A stretch of 64,000 nucleotides of DNA from Agarilytica sp045430345 (GTDB lineage Bacteria > Pseudomonadota > Gammaproteobacteria > Pseudomonadales > Cellvibrionaceae). The notes below the pieces were generated by a model that saw nothing but the letters and a program-made list of their open reading frames with translations, did not search any database and was not told the origin of the DNA. The stretch is taken from the NCBI GenBank assembly GCA_045430345.1, contig JAILXT010000006.1, positions 310,001-374,000 on the forward strand, given 5' to 3'. Below are positions 27,347 to 37,268 of the stretch, piece by piece. Every line of letters begins with the position of its first letter. Positions within the stretch are counted from its first letter, which is position 1. The translations under genes were made by a program, and so were the position numbers.

Positions 27347-30300
27347 ATGTTTACGAGGTACTCACATACAAAATTCACCCTCTTGCTGACGCTCTTTTTA
27401 GGGCTGAGCGCGTGCGGGGGATCGGGCACACCCAAGCCAGAAGATCCACCCGAACCAATGAGCGTCATCATTCATCTGACAGACACCAATGGCGCCCCCA
27501 TTAACGACGTTTCGGTGGTGACTCGGCTGGACGATCGTACACGTGTTTCCGGTGCGACCGGCACAAGCACTGCGGGTGAAGTGACAATCAATAACGTACC
27601 CGAAGAAAGCGACGTGGTGTTTGTTTTTTCAAAAAGCGGATTCGCCGCACAAGTGAAAACCTTTGAAACACCCGAAGCGACAGAGGCGGCGGCGTTAAGT
27701 GTTGTCATGATCGAAAAAGGCGAACCACACGCCTTCGATGCTGGCACAGAAGCAGAATTAGATGGCCGAGACGGCGCTTTCCTATCGGTCGAAGCCGGAG
27801 CCTTTGTGGACAGCCAAGGCAACCCCGTCAGCGGTGAAATCGAACTGCAAATGACGCCTGTAGATGTCAGTACAAAAGCCGGGCTATCGGCTTTTCCCGG
27901 TAGCTATACGGGCATTCCCGAAGACGGTTCCGGACAGAGCAATATCGTCAGCCTTGGCACCACAGAATTTACATTCAGCCAAAACGGCGAAACACTCCAA
28001 CTGGCGGAAGGCGAAACCGCCATTATTGATATGCCCATTTACATCGATACTTATCCAGACGGCACCCCGGTGCAAATTGGCGACGCCATTCCACTGTGGT
28101 CACTGAATGAAGAAACCGGCATTTGGGAGCAGGAAGGCGAAGGTGAAGTCATTGCCAAACCTGCCTCCCCCACCGGGTTGGCGATGCGTGCAGAAGTCAG
28201 CCACTTTACCTGGTGGAACACGGATTGGTACCCAAGAGAAGAAGAGCGCTTCAACGTCAATATTAATGTCATTGCCGTCGATGATAATGGCACACGTACG
28301 ACCGCATTCGACGGAGACCCAATCGACATATTTGTCGGCACGAGAGGCTTTAGCTCACAAGGCTACGCACGTATCGGCGAAACACGACAGACCGAAGTGT
28401 TCCAAGGATTTTGGTGCTTCCAGGTCCGAGGAAATATCACCCTATCTGATGACTCTCCTATCTACACCGAATCCGATGAAGTTTGCCGAATCCTCAGCGC
28501 AAACGACACCATTGATTTGTTTGTCGACATCTCCGGCGTGGAGTTTGAGGTCACACATAACCTAAGGGCAACCGCCACCGCCCAAACCAACTACGGGGCC
28601 TGTAACGATCAACCCCGCATCTCCGCCAAATCGGCTTTCCCCGTCACCTACACGATCGTGGGTGGCTCACTCCCAGCCGGCCTTACCCTGCAAGACAACG
28701 GTGCGCTCACCGGCACTCCCACAATGGCCGGCCAACACCAGGTGCAAATTGAAGTCGCTGAAGACCAAAACGGTGAACGCGGGGAGTGGGATTTATTGAT
28801 TTGGGATATAGATGTCTCACCCGAACTCACGATGCGAGCACCAGATGTCAGCCCAATTTTCCAGGTTGGCTATCCCACGACCTTCGCAAACGTATTTTCT
28901 GAAGATGGCGGACTAGAGGAATATCGCTTTCGCGAAGCGCCCACAAGTTCATCCCCCCCAGGAATGACATTCGATACGGATAACAATGCCCTAAGCGGTA
29001 CCCCCGGAAGAGTTTTACTCAATGGCACTCCGATGATGGCATATGGCACGAGTGTGGCAATCGAAGTCCACGATCAAAACTGCGGAAAAGTCTCAGACAC
29101 GTACCGACAAGACACGATTTGGGCCCCTAAATTAGAAGGCGAACCCGAAACCGCCCTCGTCGGTGAAGCGTTTTCCTTCACCCCCACGAACACAGAAGGC
29201 CCTATCGATTTTTGGGAAGCAGTACGAGGCCTTCCCGCATGGGCAAACTACAACACTGTCACGGGTGAAATAAGTGGTACACCAAGCCGTTCAGACTATG
29301 GCGTGTCATCAGAAGTGACCGTTTTTGCCCACGGCATTGAGATCGAGATACTGCGAGGCCTTCGTGGTGTCGGCGCCCACACCTTCACCATCGATGTGGG
29401 TATAAACCCACCCGAAGTGGCCGATATCAACGAAAGTTTTAGCGTCGCCACCGGTCAAGCATTTAGTTTCACCCCCACAAATACCGGCGAACAAGAAGAC
29501 AATTGGGAAGCCGACAACCTGCCATCGTGGCTCAGTTTAAATTCCAATACAGGGGAAATCAGCGGTACACCCACCACCATCGCCGTGCACGAAGGCATCG
29601 TGATTCGCGCGGTAAACCCAGGCGGTAGTGCAGACACCGGCGCCTTTACGGTGAATGTCGTTGCCCAGGTCGCGATCCCTGCGCTAAGTGGCACGCCAAC
29701 AAACGCCGAAGTGGCGGTCAATTATAGCTTCACCCCCAACAACATCGGCGGCGCCGTGAATCAGTGGGGCGTGAACGGCACCTTGCCCAGCGGCTTGAGC
29801 TTTAACAACGGGACGATTTCCGGGGCGCCCACCGCCGCCGGTACATTTTCAGGCATCGAAATTACCGGGACCAATGCTGGCGGCACCGACACGCTCGGGC
29901 TAACGATTACGGTCGATAAGGGCCTGCAAGCCACATTACAATTTGTATCCCCCGGCCCCATCGACCGCACGACTGACGACGCAACGTTTACCAATGGTAT
30001 TCAGGGCGGGTCAGGCACGGGCGCTATTAGTTACCAAAGTTCAGACACTCAAGTCGCAACGATTAACTCCAGCAACGGCCTAATCACGATTAGCGGCGCA
30101 GGCCAAACGACGATCACCGCAACAAAAGCAGAAGACATAAATTATTTAGCAAGCTCCGCCACCTTCCTACTAAACGTGACCGACACCAACGTGATCTTGG
30201 GCACCCCCGACCAGGCATACCAAAATACTTTGTATAACTTTATTCCAAGTATCGCCTCAGGCATTACCGTGACCAGCTGGGAGATCAATTCAGGCGCGAT

Positions 30301-32581
30301 TCCCCAGGGATTATCTTTCAACACAAGCACTGGCAGTATCTTCGGAACTCCCAGCCAACTCGAAACCGCCACCTTCGCGCTACGCGCAAATACAGACACA
30401 GGGGAAGCCCACATAAGGGCCTTTCAAATCAGTGTTATCGAACCGCCACAACAACCCAGCTTATGGAACGATAACAACTTCGATCTGTGCGACAGCTTTG
30501 GCGAAGCAGGCTGCTACATCCAACTTGCAACAGGCACCGCGATTGACCTCACCTTGGATTCCGGCACGCCAGACGCTGTCACCTGGGCCATTGACGGAGA
30601 TTTGCCTCCCGGCGTCAATTTCAATGAAGGCGTGTTAAGTGGCACCCCCAGCAGCGGCGGACAATTTTTATTTAATGTCAGCGCCACCAATGGCATCGGT
30701 ACAGACATGCTGGGAATTTTCTTCGATATTCTGCAAGAACAAGACCCCGTTTCTTTTGACGAAAACGGCCCGATCGATGCTTTCTACACCAGCGCCACTT
30801 ATACCAATACCGCCAGTGGAGGAAACTCGGCGTCATCCATTGTTTATCGCAGCGATAATACAGCGATCGCCACCGTGGATAGCATCTCAGGCCTCGTCAC
30901 CTTTGTTGCGCCGGGCACCGTCACCATTTCAGCAACACGCGGGTCCGACGGTACCTACTTACCCACCAGTGACGAATACACACTCAACATTAATATTGCC
31001 GCACCGGCCATCGAGTATGTGTATGCAGATGAAGACTTTGCAATCGGTTCCATTGCTTGGCTTCGCATCAATATCACTGAATTAGTGGGCAGCGGTTTCA
31101 CTACCATCGTTTACGCCTCCACCGAGGAAAGCATTGACCCGGACGACCCAGACACCTTATCTGTAGCGGTCACCTCCGGAGACACAGCCGCTCTCCCCAC
31201 CAATAATTTTGGGGCGGAATATTATGTCTCTGCCCAGGTTTTCCACATCAACGGCGAGCAGAGCCCAATAAGCCCCTCAAAACCCGCGACCGCACTTATT
31301 AGCGACCAGATTTTAAGTGGCGACAGCGGCACAGCCTTTGGCTACACCATGGCACTTGCAGGCGATGTACTTGTCGTCGGCAACAGCCTCAACGACGCCT
31401 ATGCAAGTCAACAAGATCTCAGCGTCTATGAACGTATCGACAACGTGTGGACGCTCACACAAACATTACCGGCACTGCAAGATTGGTGGGGCAAAGCACT
31501 CGATGTTCATCAAGCCAGCAATAATAGTTACCGTATTGCCAGCGGCACAAATGCCTCCAGTAATTTTGGTAACGCAGACCGGCAAGGCGGCATGGCCACC
31601 TACACCAAAGTCATCACCGACATATGCGGCAACAGCGAGGACGATGACAACGACGGTCAAACAGACGAAGCTGATTGCGAAAATGTGGCCGACGGCACGC
31701 TGTATAACAACGGCGTCTGGGTGCTCGAACATTACGAAACCAACGTCTACCCCGAAGTCATCGAACTGAATGACGATTGGATGGCGGTCGGTAAACCGAG
31801 CGCGGACAATTGCGATACGGATATTTTCAGCTGCGGCGAAGTTTTAAGCTATCGCTTCCCGTGGTCATCCTCACCAGACCAAACCATTGCCGCGCCCCAG
31901 CAACGTACCATGAACTTTCATTTTGGTTCATCGTTAGCCTCCGAAGGCGATGTGCTTATTGTCGGCGCCCCAGGTGCCGTCGGTGGAACCTGCTTCTTTA
32001 ACTGCGGGGTATACGCTTACCGAGATAACGGGACAAGCTTCGACTTTGAAGGCAGCATCGGAGGCAACCTTGTGACGGACGGGCGCGCCTTTGGCCATAG
32101 CGTCAGTATTTCAGGTAATACCTTGGCGATTGGCGACCCCACAACCACCAACGAAGGAGGTCCAACCAGTGACGATGGCGGCGATGGTGTTGTGTATATT
32201 TATCAAAAAGAAGATGGCGAAACGTGGGACCTCGCCACAGAAACCGTGCAACTCACATCGCCCACTGAAGCCGCCAGCACACCAGCCTTAAACTTTGGTG
32301 TATCGGTAAGCTTAAATGGCAGCACGCTAATCGTCGGGGATCAAAAACAAAACTGCTTAAATGGGGATAGCCAATGTGGCTTAGTGCATGTCTTCGAGCA
32401 AAACTCGGACGGTACCTACTCCACGGACAATGTGTATTCCTTTGGAGGTTACCAACCCGAAACAAACGACGGCTTTGGTTTTGTTGTGCAGTCAGACGGA
32501 TCTACGATTGTGGTTTCTGAATACCTCGGTAGTAATCAACTTAGTCCGGGGCGGGTATTGATGTATAACCTGCCTGAGTAA
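27347..32581 (+). CDS. Large multidomain surface lipoprotein (Ig-like and FG-GAP repeats)
   Basis: A 1744-residue lipoprotein: signal ending FLGLSACGG with lipidated Cys, then a Pro/Glu linker. A carboxypeptidase-regulatory-like domain follows (about residues 37-110), then a conserved beta region (about 110-400). Next come several putative Ig (He_PIG) domains with the repeated FSFTPTNT...LPSWL...G.ISGTPT signature (about 410-860 and 970-1150). Two BIG2-like domains follow (PGPIDRTTDD... and NGPIDAFYTS...). The last ~430 residues carry FG-GAP-type repeats: GTAFGYTMALAGDVLVVG, FGSSLASEGDVLIVGAP, FGHSVSISGNTLAIGDP, FGVSVSLNGSTLIVGD. An EF-hand-like DDDNDGQTDEADC loop interrupts them. Probably an adhesin-like or cell-surface scaffold protein. 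Confidence 0.88.
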   Translation: MFTRYSHTKFTLLLTLFLGLSACGGSGTPKPEDPPEPMSVIIHLTDTNGAPINDVSVVTRLDDRTRVSGATGTSTAGEVTINNVPEESDVVFVFSKSGFAAQVKTFETPEATEAAALSVVMIEKGEPHAFDAGTEAELDGRDGAFLSVEAGAFVDSQGNPVSGEIELQMTPVDVSTKAGLSAFPGSYTGIPEDGSGQSNIVSLGTTEFTFSQNGETLQLAEGETAIIDMPIYIDTYPDGTPVQIGDAIPLWSLNEETGIWEQEGEGEVIAKPASPTGLAMRAEVSHFTWWNTDWYPREEERFNVNINVIAVDDNGTRTTAFDGDPIDIFVGTRGFSSQGYARIGETRQTEVFQGFWCFQVRGNITLSDDSPIYTESDEVCRILSANDTIDLFVDISGVEFEVTHNLRATATAQTNYGACNDQPRISAKSAFPVTYTIVGGSLPAGLTLQDNGALTGTPTMAGQHQVQIEVAEDQNGERGEWDLLIWDIDVSPELTMRAPDVSPIFQVGYPTTFANVFSEDGGLEEYRFREAPTSSSPPGMTFDTDNNALSGTPGRVLLNGTPMMAYGTSVAIEVHDQNCGKVSDTYRQDTIWAPKLEGEPETALVGEAFSFTPTNTEGPIDFWEAVRGLPAWANYNTVTGEISGTPSRSDYGVSSEVTVFAHGIEIEILRGLRGVGAHTFTIDVGINPPEVADINESFSVATGQAFSFTPTNTGEQEDNWEADNLPSWLSLNSNTGEISGTPTTIAVHEGIVIRAVNPGGSADTGAFTVNVVAQVAIPALSGTPTNAEVAVNYSFTPNNIGGAVNQWGVNGTLPSGLSFNNGTISGAPTAAGTFSGIEITGTNAGGTDTLGLTITVDKGLQATLQFVSPGPIDRTTDDATFTNGIQGGSGTGAISYQSSDTQVATINSSNGLITISGAGQTTITATKAEDINYLASSATFLLNVTDTNVILGTPDQAYQNTLYNFIPSIASGITVTSWEINSGAIPQGLSFNTSTGSIFGTPSQLETATFALRANTDTGEAHIRAFQISVIEPPQQPSLWNDNNFDLCDSFGEAGCYIQLATGTAIDLTLDSGTPDAVTWAIDGDLPPGVNFNEGVLSGTPSSGGQFLFNVSATNGIGTDMLGIFFDILQEQDPVSFDENGPIDAFYTSATYTNTASGGNSASSIVYRSDNTAIATVDSISGLVTFVAPGTVTISATRGSDGTYLPTSDEYTLNINIAAPAIEYVYADEDFAIGSIAWLRINITELVGSGFTTIVYASTEESIDPDDPDTLSVAVTSGDTAALPTNNFGAEYYVSAQVFHINGEQSPISPSKPATALISDQILSGDSGTAFGYTMALAGDVLVVGNSLNDAYASQQDLSVYERIDNVWTLTQTLPALQDWWGKALDVHQASNNSYRIASGTNASSNFGNADRQGGMATYTKVITDICGNSEDDDNDGQTDEADCENVADGTLYNNGVWVLEHYETNVYPEVIELNDDWMAVGKPSADNCDTDIFSCGEVLSYRFPWSSSPDQTIAAPQQRTMNFHFGSSLASEGDVLIVGAPGAVGGTCFFNCGVYAYRDNGTSFDFEGSIGGNLVTDGRAFGHSVSISGNTLAIGDPTTTNEGGPTSDDGGDGVVYIYQKEDGETWDLATETVQLTSPTEAASTPALNFGVSVSLNGSTLIVGDQKQNCLNGDSQCGLVHVFEQNSDGTYSTDNVYSFGGYQPETNDGFGFVVQSDGSTIVVSEYLGSNQLSPGRVLMYNLPE

Positions 32582-32591
32582 AAATATTGGG

Positions 32592-32622
32592 GGCGTGCAT
32601 CCACTGCACGCCTCCACTTTTC
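32592..32622 (+). terminator. Probable terminator of the large lipoprotein gene
   Basis: GGCGTGCA and TGCACGCC form a perfect 8-bp stem with a 5-nt loop, followed by TCCACTTTT. The T-tract is imperfect. It lies 10 bp after the stop codon. Confidence 0.65.
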
Positions 32623-32696
32623 CCCACCGTAAAAAGCAATTTTTTTAAAGTTGCTACCACAAATATTGAAGCGCACAATCTACAGCGAAAAAAGTG

Positions 32697-33605
32697 CTAC
32701 AACCCCCGCTGCCATTCTTCACGTAAAGGGATCATCCCCGGCTGATGCAACGCACTCCTCACCTTCCCCAGCAACATTTCCTTATCTTTCCCCAACACAC
32801 CTTTTAACACCAAATAATTCGACGCGTGGTCGCTGCGAAAAATTGTTTTCTCTAGTTCTAGATGAGACAGAAACACCTCCATCTCTTGAAACAATTGATG
32901 CTGACTTAGCAGCCTAAATTCAGCACCCTCGTCGCAGCCGGCATTAAACGCTTTTCCAAAACGATCACGGCCATTAGGAAAGGACACCACAAGGGTTGAT
33001 AGGTATTCTGGCTGAGCCTCCGTCATAAGTCTGGCGGAATTTTTTGCATGCTGCTCAGAGTAGAAGGGGCCGCCTAGGCCATTAAGAATCATCACAGAAG
33101 ATTTTATATTGGCTTGCTTGATCTTTTGCAGGGCAAGTAGTGAGGACGCATAGCTTTCGCCTTTTTCGATAAGTGATAAGACTTTGTCATCACCCGATTC
33201 GCAGCCGACATATAGCAAACTCAAACCCAGCTCACGCAACTCTGCGAGCTCTTCTACGGTTTTATTCTTTAAATTTCTCGGCAAGCAATAACTCGACACC
33301 CGCGACACATTGGGAAAATATTTTTGAATGAGGCGCAGAATTTCACGCAGGCGCCGCATAGACAGGGCCATAGCGTCGCCATCTGCCAAAAAGATGCGAT
33401 GCACCGGATAACCCGCATTTGCCACCGACTGCATTTCAGACTCCAAATCTGCAATCGACTTCGCGCTAAACGCCTTTTGTTTCGCTGTGTACATTTCACA
33501 GAAGGTGCACTTATTCCAAGAGCAGCCATTGGTGACTTGAAGGATCAATGACTTCCATTCGCTAGGGGGGCGAAATACCGGCTCACTATAATCAAGGGGA
33601 TACAT
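32697..33605 (-). CDS. Radical SAM protein, HemN/B12-like group
   Basis: A 302-residue radical SAM enzyme. The cluster-binding cysteines lie in NGCSWNKCTFCEMY (Cys28, Cys33, Cys36), a CX4CX2C spacing rather than the textbook CX3CX2C. LADGDAM (about residues 73-79) and a GCESGDD segment (about 134-140) fit the SAM-binding barrel, and there is no B12-binding or auxiliary-cluster domain. The substrate is unknown. It follows recQ by 35 bp on the same strand, so the two are probably co-transcribed. Confidence 0.87.
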   Translation of the reverse strand: MYPLDYSEPVFRPPSEWKSLILQVTNGCSWNKCTFCEMYTAKQKAFSAKSIADLESEMQSVANAGYPVHRIFLADGDAMALSMRRLREILRLIQKYFPNVSRVSSYCLPRNLKNKTVEELAELRELGLSLLYVGCESGDDKVLSLIEKGESYASSLLALQKIKQANIKSSVMILNGLGGPFYSEQHAKNSARLMTEAQPEYLSTLVVSFPNGRDRFGKAFNAGCDEGAEFRLLSQHQLFQEMEVFLSHLELEKTIFRSDHASNYLVLKGVLGKDKEMLLGKVRSALHQPGMIPLREEWQRGL

Positions 33606-33640
33606 AATACGTTTACTTTAAAGACTTAATATAGATTGGC

Positions 33641-35467
33641 TTACATTTGATATTCATGTTCTTGAATTATTTCCAGAAATATCTCGCCATATTTTTCCAG
33701 CTTTTTATCACCGACACCATTCACACACAGAAACTCTTCGTCGTTCATGGGGCGTTTTACCACCATTTCTTTTAGGCTTGCATCACCAAAAACAACGTAA
33801 GGCGGCACATTCGCTTCATCGGCAAGTTGCTTGCGGCAGCTACGTAGGGCATTCCATAAGCCTTGATCCTCTTCGGCGATATCATAAGCAACGCGCTTAG
33901 ATCCTCCACCACTCTTCCCGCTCGGCCGCTCTGGTTTTGCTTTTATGTCTTGGTGCAATTCGATATGTTCCTCGCCCCGTAAAAGCGGGCGACACTTATC
34001 TGTAAGCAATAAGTTACCGTAGCCCTGAACATCCACGTCTAAATGCCCAAGCACCACCAATTGACGAAAAATGGTTCGCCATGCATCCACCGATAATTCT
34101 TTACCAATCCCGTAGGTCGATAATTCAGTATGAGAAAACTGTCGGACTTTTTCGTTAGTACTGCCGCGTAACACATCAATCACATGTGCGGCACCAAAAC
34201 GCTGCCCAGTACGGTATACGCACGACAGCGCTTTGCGCACTGCATCGGTAGCGTCCCATGTCTCTGGCGGGTGAAGACAGTTGTCGCAATTTCCGCAAGG
34301 GGTCGCCAGCGTTTCACCAAAGTAACGCAACAGCGCTTGGCGACGGCAATCCGTCATTTCGCATAAACCCAACATGGCATTCAGCCGCTGACGTTCGTGG
34401 ATTTTATGCTGTTCATTCCCTTCAGAGTTACCCAGCATCTGCGTTAGCTTTACGACATCTTCCATGCCATAAAAAAGAATCGCCGTTGAGCTTTCACTGT
34501 CTCGGCCTGCGCGCCCCGTCTCTTGGTAATACGCCTCGATACTTTTGGGCATGTCCAAATGCGCAACAAAACGCACATTGGGTTTATCGATGCCCATGCC
34601 GAATGCAATGGTCGCTACCATGACGATACCGTCTTCTCGTAAAAAGCGATTTTGATTCGTCTGACGATCACGCGCCGACATACCGGCATGATAGGGATAA
34701 GCATTGAAGCCCTGATCTCTGAGCCAAATAGCCGTGTCATCCACTTTTTTACGAGACAGGCAATACACAATCCCCGCGTTACCCTGCTGCTCTTCCTGTA
34801 AAAAATGTAACAGTTGTTTACGTGGGTTATTTTTCTGACGAATACGGTATTCAATATTCGCGCGGTCAAAACCACAGATAAATTGTGATTCAGGATCTAA
34901 CGATAAGCGATTGACAATTTCTTGCTGAGTACGAGCATCAGCCGTGGCCGTCAGCGCTGCGCGAGGCACCTCGGGGAAATACTGCGCCAACACATCCAAG
35001 CGTAAATAATCGGCTCTAAAATCATGCCCCCACTGCGCGACACAGTGCGCCTCATCAATTGCAAATAGTGAAATATCCGTCCGAGTCAATAGCTGTAATG
35101 TGCGCTCTTGCACCAAACGCTCCGGCGCAACATAAAGTATTTCAATATCACCCCGCACGATGGCCGATTCAATGTGATGGATCCGCTCATTCTCTAAACT
35201 CGAATTCAGAAACGCCGCTTTCACCCCTTGCGCCGTTAAGGCACTTACCTGATCTTGCATTAAGGCAATTAACGGAGAAACCACAACGCCCATACCATGT
35301 CGCACAAGGGCGGGAATTTGGTAACAAAGGGATTTACCGCCCCCTGTCGGCATCACGACGAGCGTGTTTCGCCCTTCGATGACGGACGCTACGATATCCG
35401 CCTGGCGATCTCGGAAGGTTTCGTATCCAAAGGTGTGTTGTAGGACTTCTTTTGCGGTATTCGACAT
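33641..35467 (-). CDS. recQ: ATP-dependent DNA helicase RecQ
   Basis: A 608-residue RecQ of normal length. N-terminal helicase core: Walker A VMPTGGGKSLCYQ, DEAH box FAIDEAHCVAQWGHDFR including the RecQ aromatic loop, TATAD, and motif VI QETGRAGRD. The zinc-binding segment has four cysteines (CEMTDC ... CGNCDNC), followed by the winged-helix RQC domain and a C-terminal HRDC domain (NDEEFLCVNGVGDKKLEKYG). It unwinds DNA 3' to 5' in RecF-pathway recombination and in replication-fork repair. Confidence 0.96.
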   Translation of the reverse strand: MSNTAKEVLQHTFGYETFRDRQADIVASVIEGRNTLVVMPTGGGKSLCYQIPALVRHGMGVVVSPLIALMQDQVSALTAQGVKAAFLNSSLENERIHHIESAIVRGDIEILYVAPERLVQERTLQLLTRTDISLFAIDEAHCVAQWGHDFRADYLRLDVLAQYFPEVPRAALTATADARTQQEIVNRLSLDPESQFICGFDRANIEYRIRQKNNPRKQLLHFLQEEQQGNAGIVYCLSRKKVDDTAIWLRDQGFNAYPYHAGMSARDRQTNQNRFLREDGIVMVATIAFGMGIDKPNVRFVAHLDMPKSIEAYYQETGRAGRDSESSTAILFYGMEDVVKLTQMLGNSEGNEQHKIHERQRLNAMLGLCEMTDCRRQALLRYFGETLATPCGNCDNCLHPPETWDATDAVRKALSCVYRTGQRFGAAHVIDVLRGSTNEKVRQFSHTELSTYGIGKELSVDAWRTIFRQLVVLGHLDVDVQGYGNLLLTDKCRPLLRGEEHIELHQDIKAKPERPSGKSGGGSKRVAYDIAEEDQGLWNALRSCRKQLADEANVPPYVVFGDASLKEMVVKRPMNDEEFLCVNGVGDKKLEKYGEIFLEIIQEHEYQM

Positions 35468-35559
35468 AGATTAGTGCGCGGAATCACAGGTATTTGGGCG
35501 GGTTTGGCTATACTAACAAGATCTACTTTTGTGAAACAGCTTAACGACCTCCAAAACGC

Positions 35560-36909
35560 ATGCGCGCTTATTTATCTCATTTAATACAAGTTAACGATAT
35601 CCAGCCGGTGTCTGCGCGTGTTGATATTGTATCCAAAGCGGGTGAAACGCTTGTCCCCCAAGGCACTAGTATTGATCACTCTGCGGCTGAAGCAATTGGC
35701 CATCACCCCCTAGACCTCCCTATTAGCCACTATATTACCCTGGAAGATCAATTCACCGCAGACACCATTTATTCCTTGTTTATGGAGTTTGTCACATCTG
35801 ACCCTGCACTTAACGAACTACACGATCAGCGAGAATTAGAAGAAAAATACATCGACTGCGTTGAAGCCTTTTGTACTTATGATGTCTTGAGACAAACACT
35901 GAACGTGTTAGCCATTCAGCTACCCGACGTATTCGATCAAGCGCTATTTTGTGGCTGGATGGTGGTGACAATCATGGCCAGTGAGAACCAACCGCAATTT
36001 AGGATTAACAACGCATTTATCGCCGCCCTGAGCCATGACTTAGGCCTGCTAAACGTTTCCCCGGACATTCTGTTTAAGACCGACGCATTAAGCTCTGAAG
36101 AATGGGTAGAAATGCAACAACACCCCAAACACAGCGCAAGCTTGCTCAAAAGCCTTTCTGGCGTTGATAAAGAATCCGTTGTTGCTGTGCTTGAGCACCA
36201 TGAAGTCATCGACGGTACAGGCTACCCGTCGGGTAAGGCCTCACACCAATTAGGTGAACTTGGCCAGCTGCTGTATCAATTAGACAGTATCAACGCTATT
36301 TATCGGAAGCATTACAAAACACGCCAGCGCAGCCTGCACGACATGGTGCCCATCATTCAAATGTGCACATTATCCCGCGACGGTATTCACACGGACGCCC
36401 TGGCCGCGTTATTCAACAGCACCGCCTCAACAGAGCATTGCACCATCGCTGAGGAGGTGATCCCCTCTGCTATTACATTGGTGAAAGCAAATGCTGAAGA
36501 GCTCAGTCAATTTGCGCTCATCACGGCGGAGTTTAGTAAAACCGTGGGCACGAAACACCGCGACCTGAACCTGCTAGGCCTACAAAATATTGCGAGAATG
36601 ATCCGGTCGACACTCTCCAGCTGTGGCATTATTAATGATGCCTATATGCGCTGGCTCGACCAGGTAGGGGAAGAAAAACTCGTGTTCGCCTACCGAGAAC
36701 TGGAAGATGTGCTGCTCATGACACAGGAGATCAAATTCCACATACAGCGCTATCACCGGCAAGTGGCTGTCTATCTTTCGAAACCCAGCACACCGGAAAC
36801 ATCCCAGCATGTAGCCAATCTTCAAGCAGAGTTAAACGGCATTCCTCGCTCCGAAACCAATGAAAATGATCTGATCGATTACCTGCAGGGCAAAACAGCA
36901 AGCTGTTAA
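35560..36909 (+). CDS. HD-GYP-like protein with degenerate catalytic motifs
   Basis: A 449-residue protein whose central region matches the HD-GYP c-di-GMP phosphodiesterase fold: SHDLGLLNVSPDILFK, MQQHPKHSASLL, and HHEVIDGTGYPSG (about residues 155-225). It departs from consensus: the HDIGK lysine is missing (HDLGL), the HHERxDG arginine is replaced (HHEVIDG), and the usual His of the preceding helix is not seen (DQALFCGWMV). Metal binding may be reduced and the protein may be a sensor or adaptor. The N-terminal ~110 residues and the long helical C-terminus belong to no recognised domain. It is divergent from recQ, 92 bp apart. Confidence 0.82.
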   Translation: MRAYLSHLIQVNDIQPVSARVDIVSKAGETLVPQGTSIDHSAAEAIGHHPLDLPISHYITLEDQFTADTIYSLFMEFVTSDPALNELHDQRELEEKYIDCVEAFCTYDVLRQTLNVLAIQLPDVFDQALFCGWMVVTIMASENQPQFRINNAFIAALSHDLGLLNVSPDILFKTDALSSEEWVEMQQHPKHSASLLKSLSGVDKESVVAVLEHHEVIDGTGYPSGKASHQLGELGQLLYQLDSINAIYRKHYKTRQRSLHDMVPIIQMCTLSRDGIHTDALAALFNSTASTEHCTIAEEVIPSAITLVKANAEELSQFALITAEFSKTVGTKHRDLNLLGLQNIARMIRSTLSSCGIINDAYMRWLDQVGEEKLVFAYRELEDVLLMTQEIKFHIQRYHRQVAVYLSKPSTPETSQHVANLQAELNGIPRSETNENDLIDYLQGKTASC

Positions 36910-37268
36910 CACTTCTCACGCCGCAATAAAGGCCAAACCAACGATAAGCCGTTCCGATCTACTCCCGGAACCCCCTCATAAGCTCAATGAAACCCGCTCT
37001 AATAGGGGACTGGCGTGGGGTGGGGCCAACGGATAACGATCAAGGATAGAAAATAGATTTATCAACAAAAACATCCGCCTATAATGAAAACTGTTAACAA
37101 ATCGGCGGTTTTTTAACGCCTAAATTTCAACGCTTGTTGAAATTTAGGCTGTGTTCGTGCTTTAATTTGCATCTTCACAACAAGTATATAAGAATCCCGC
37201 CTTCGCAAAATTGACCCTTTAGTTAGTCGGGCTATCGGCACCGGCGGATGACGTACGAGAGCACCAGA
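36910..37268. promoter_or_regulatory. Leader region of the malic enzyme gene
   Basis: About 360 bp without a gene. A CCGCC/GGCGG pair (37076-37110) followed by TTTTTT could terminate the upstream HD-GYP transcript. A perfect 13-bp hairpin at 37118-37149 comes next, listed separately. The promoter of maeA probably lies near or after these. Confidence 0.4.
37118..37149. promoter_or_regulatory. Perfect 13-bp inverted repeat upstream of maeA
   Basis: GCCTAAATTTCAA (37118-37130) and TTGAAATTTAGGC (37137-37149) are exact reverse complements around CGCTTG. It is AT-rich, has no T-tail, and lies about 120 bp before the malic enzyme start. This fits a dimeric-regulator operator, or a 5'-leader hairpin if transcription starts upstream. 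Confidence 0.6.

Noticed and set aside
30000..32581. Plus- and minus-strand short frames inside the large lipoprotein gene
   Set aside because: Shadows of the continuous 1744-codon frame with clear domain repeats.
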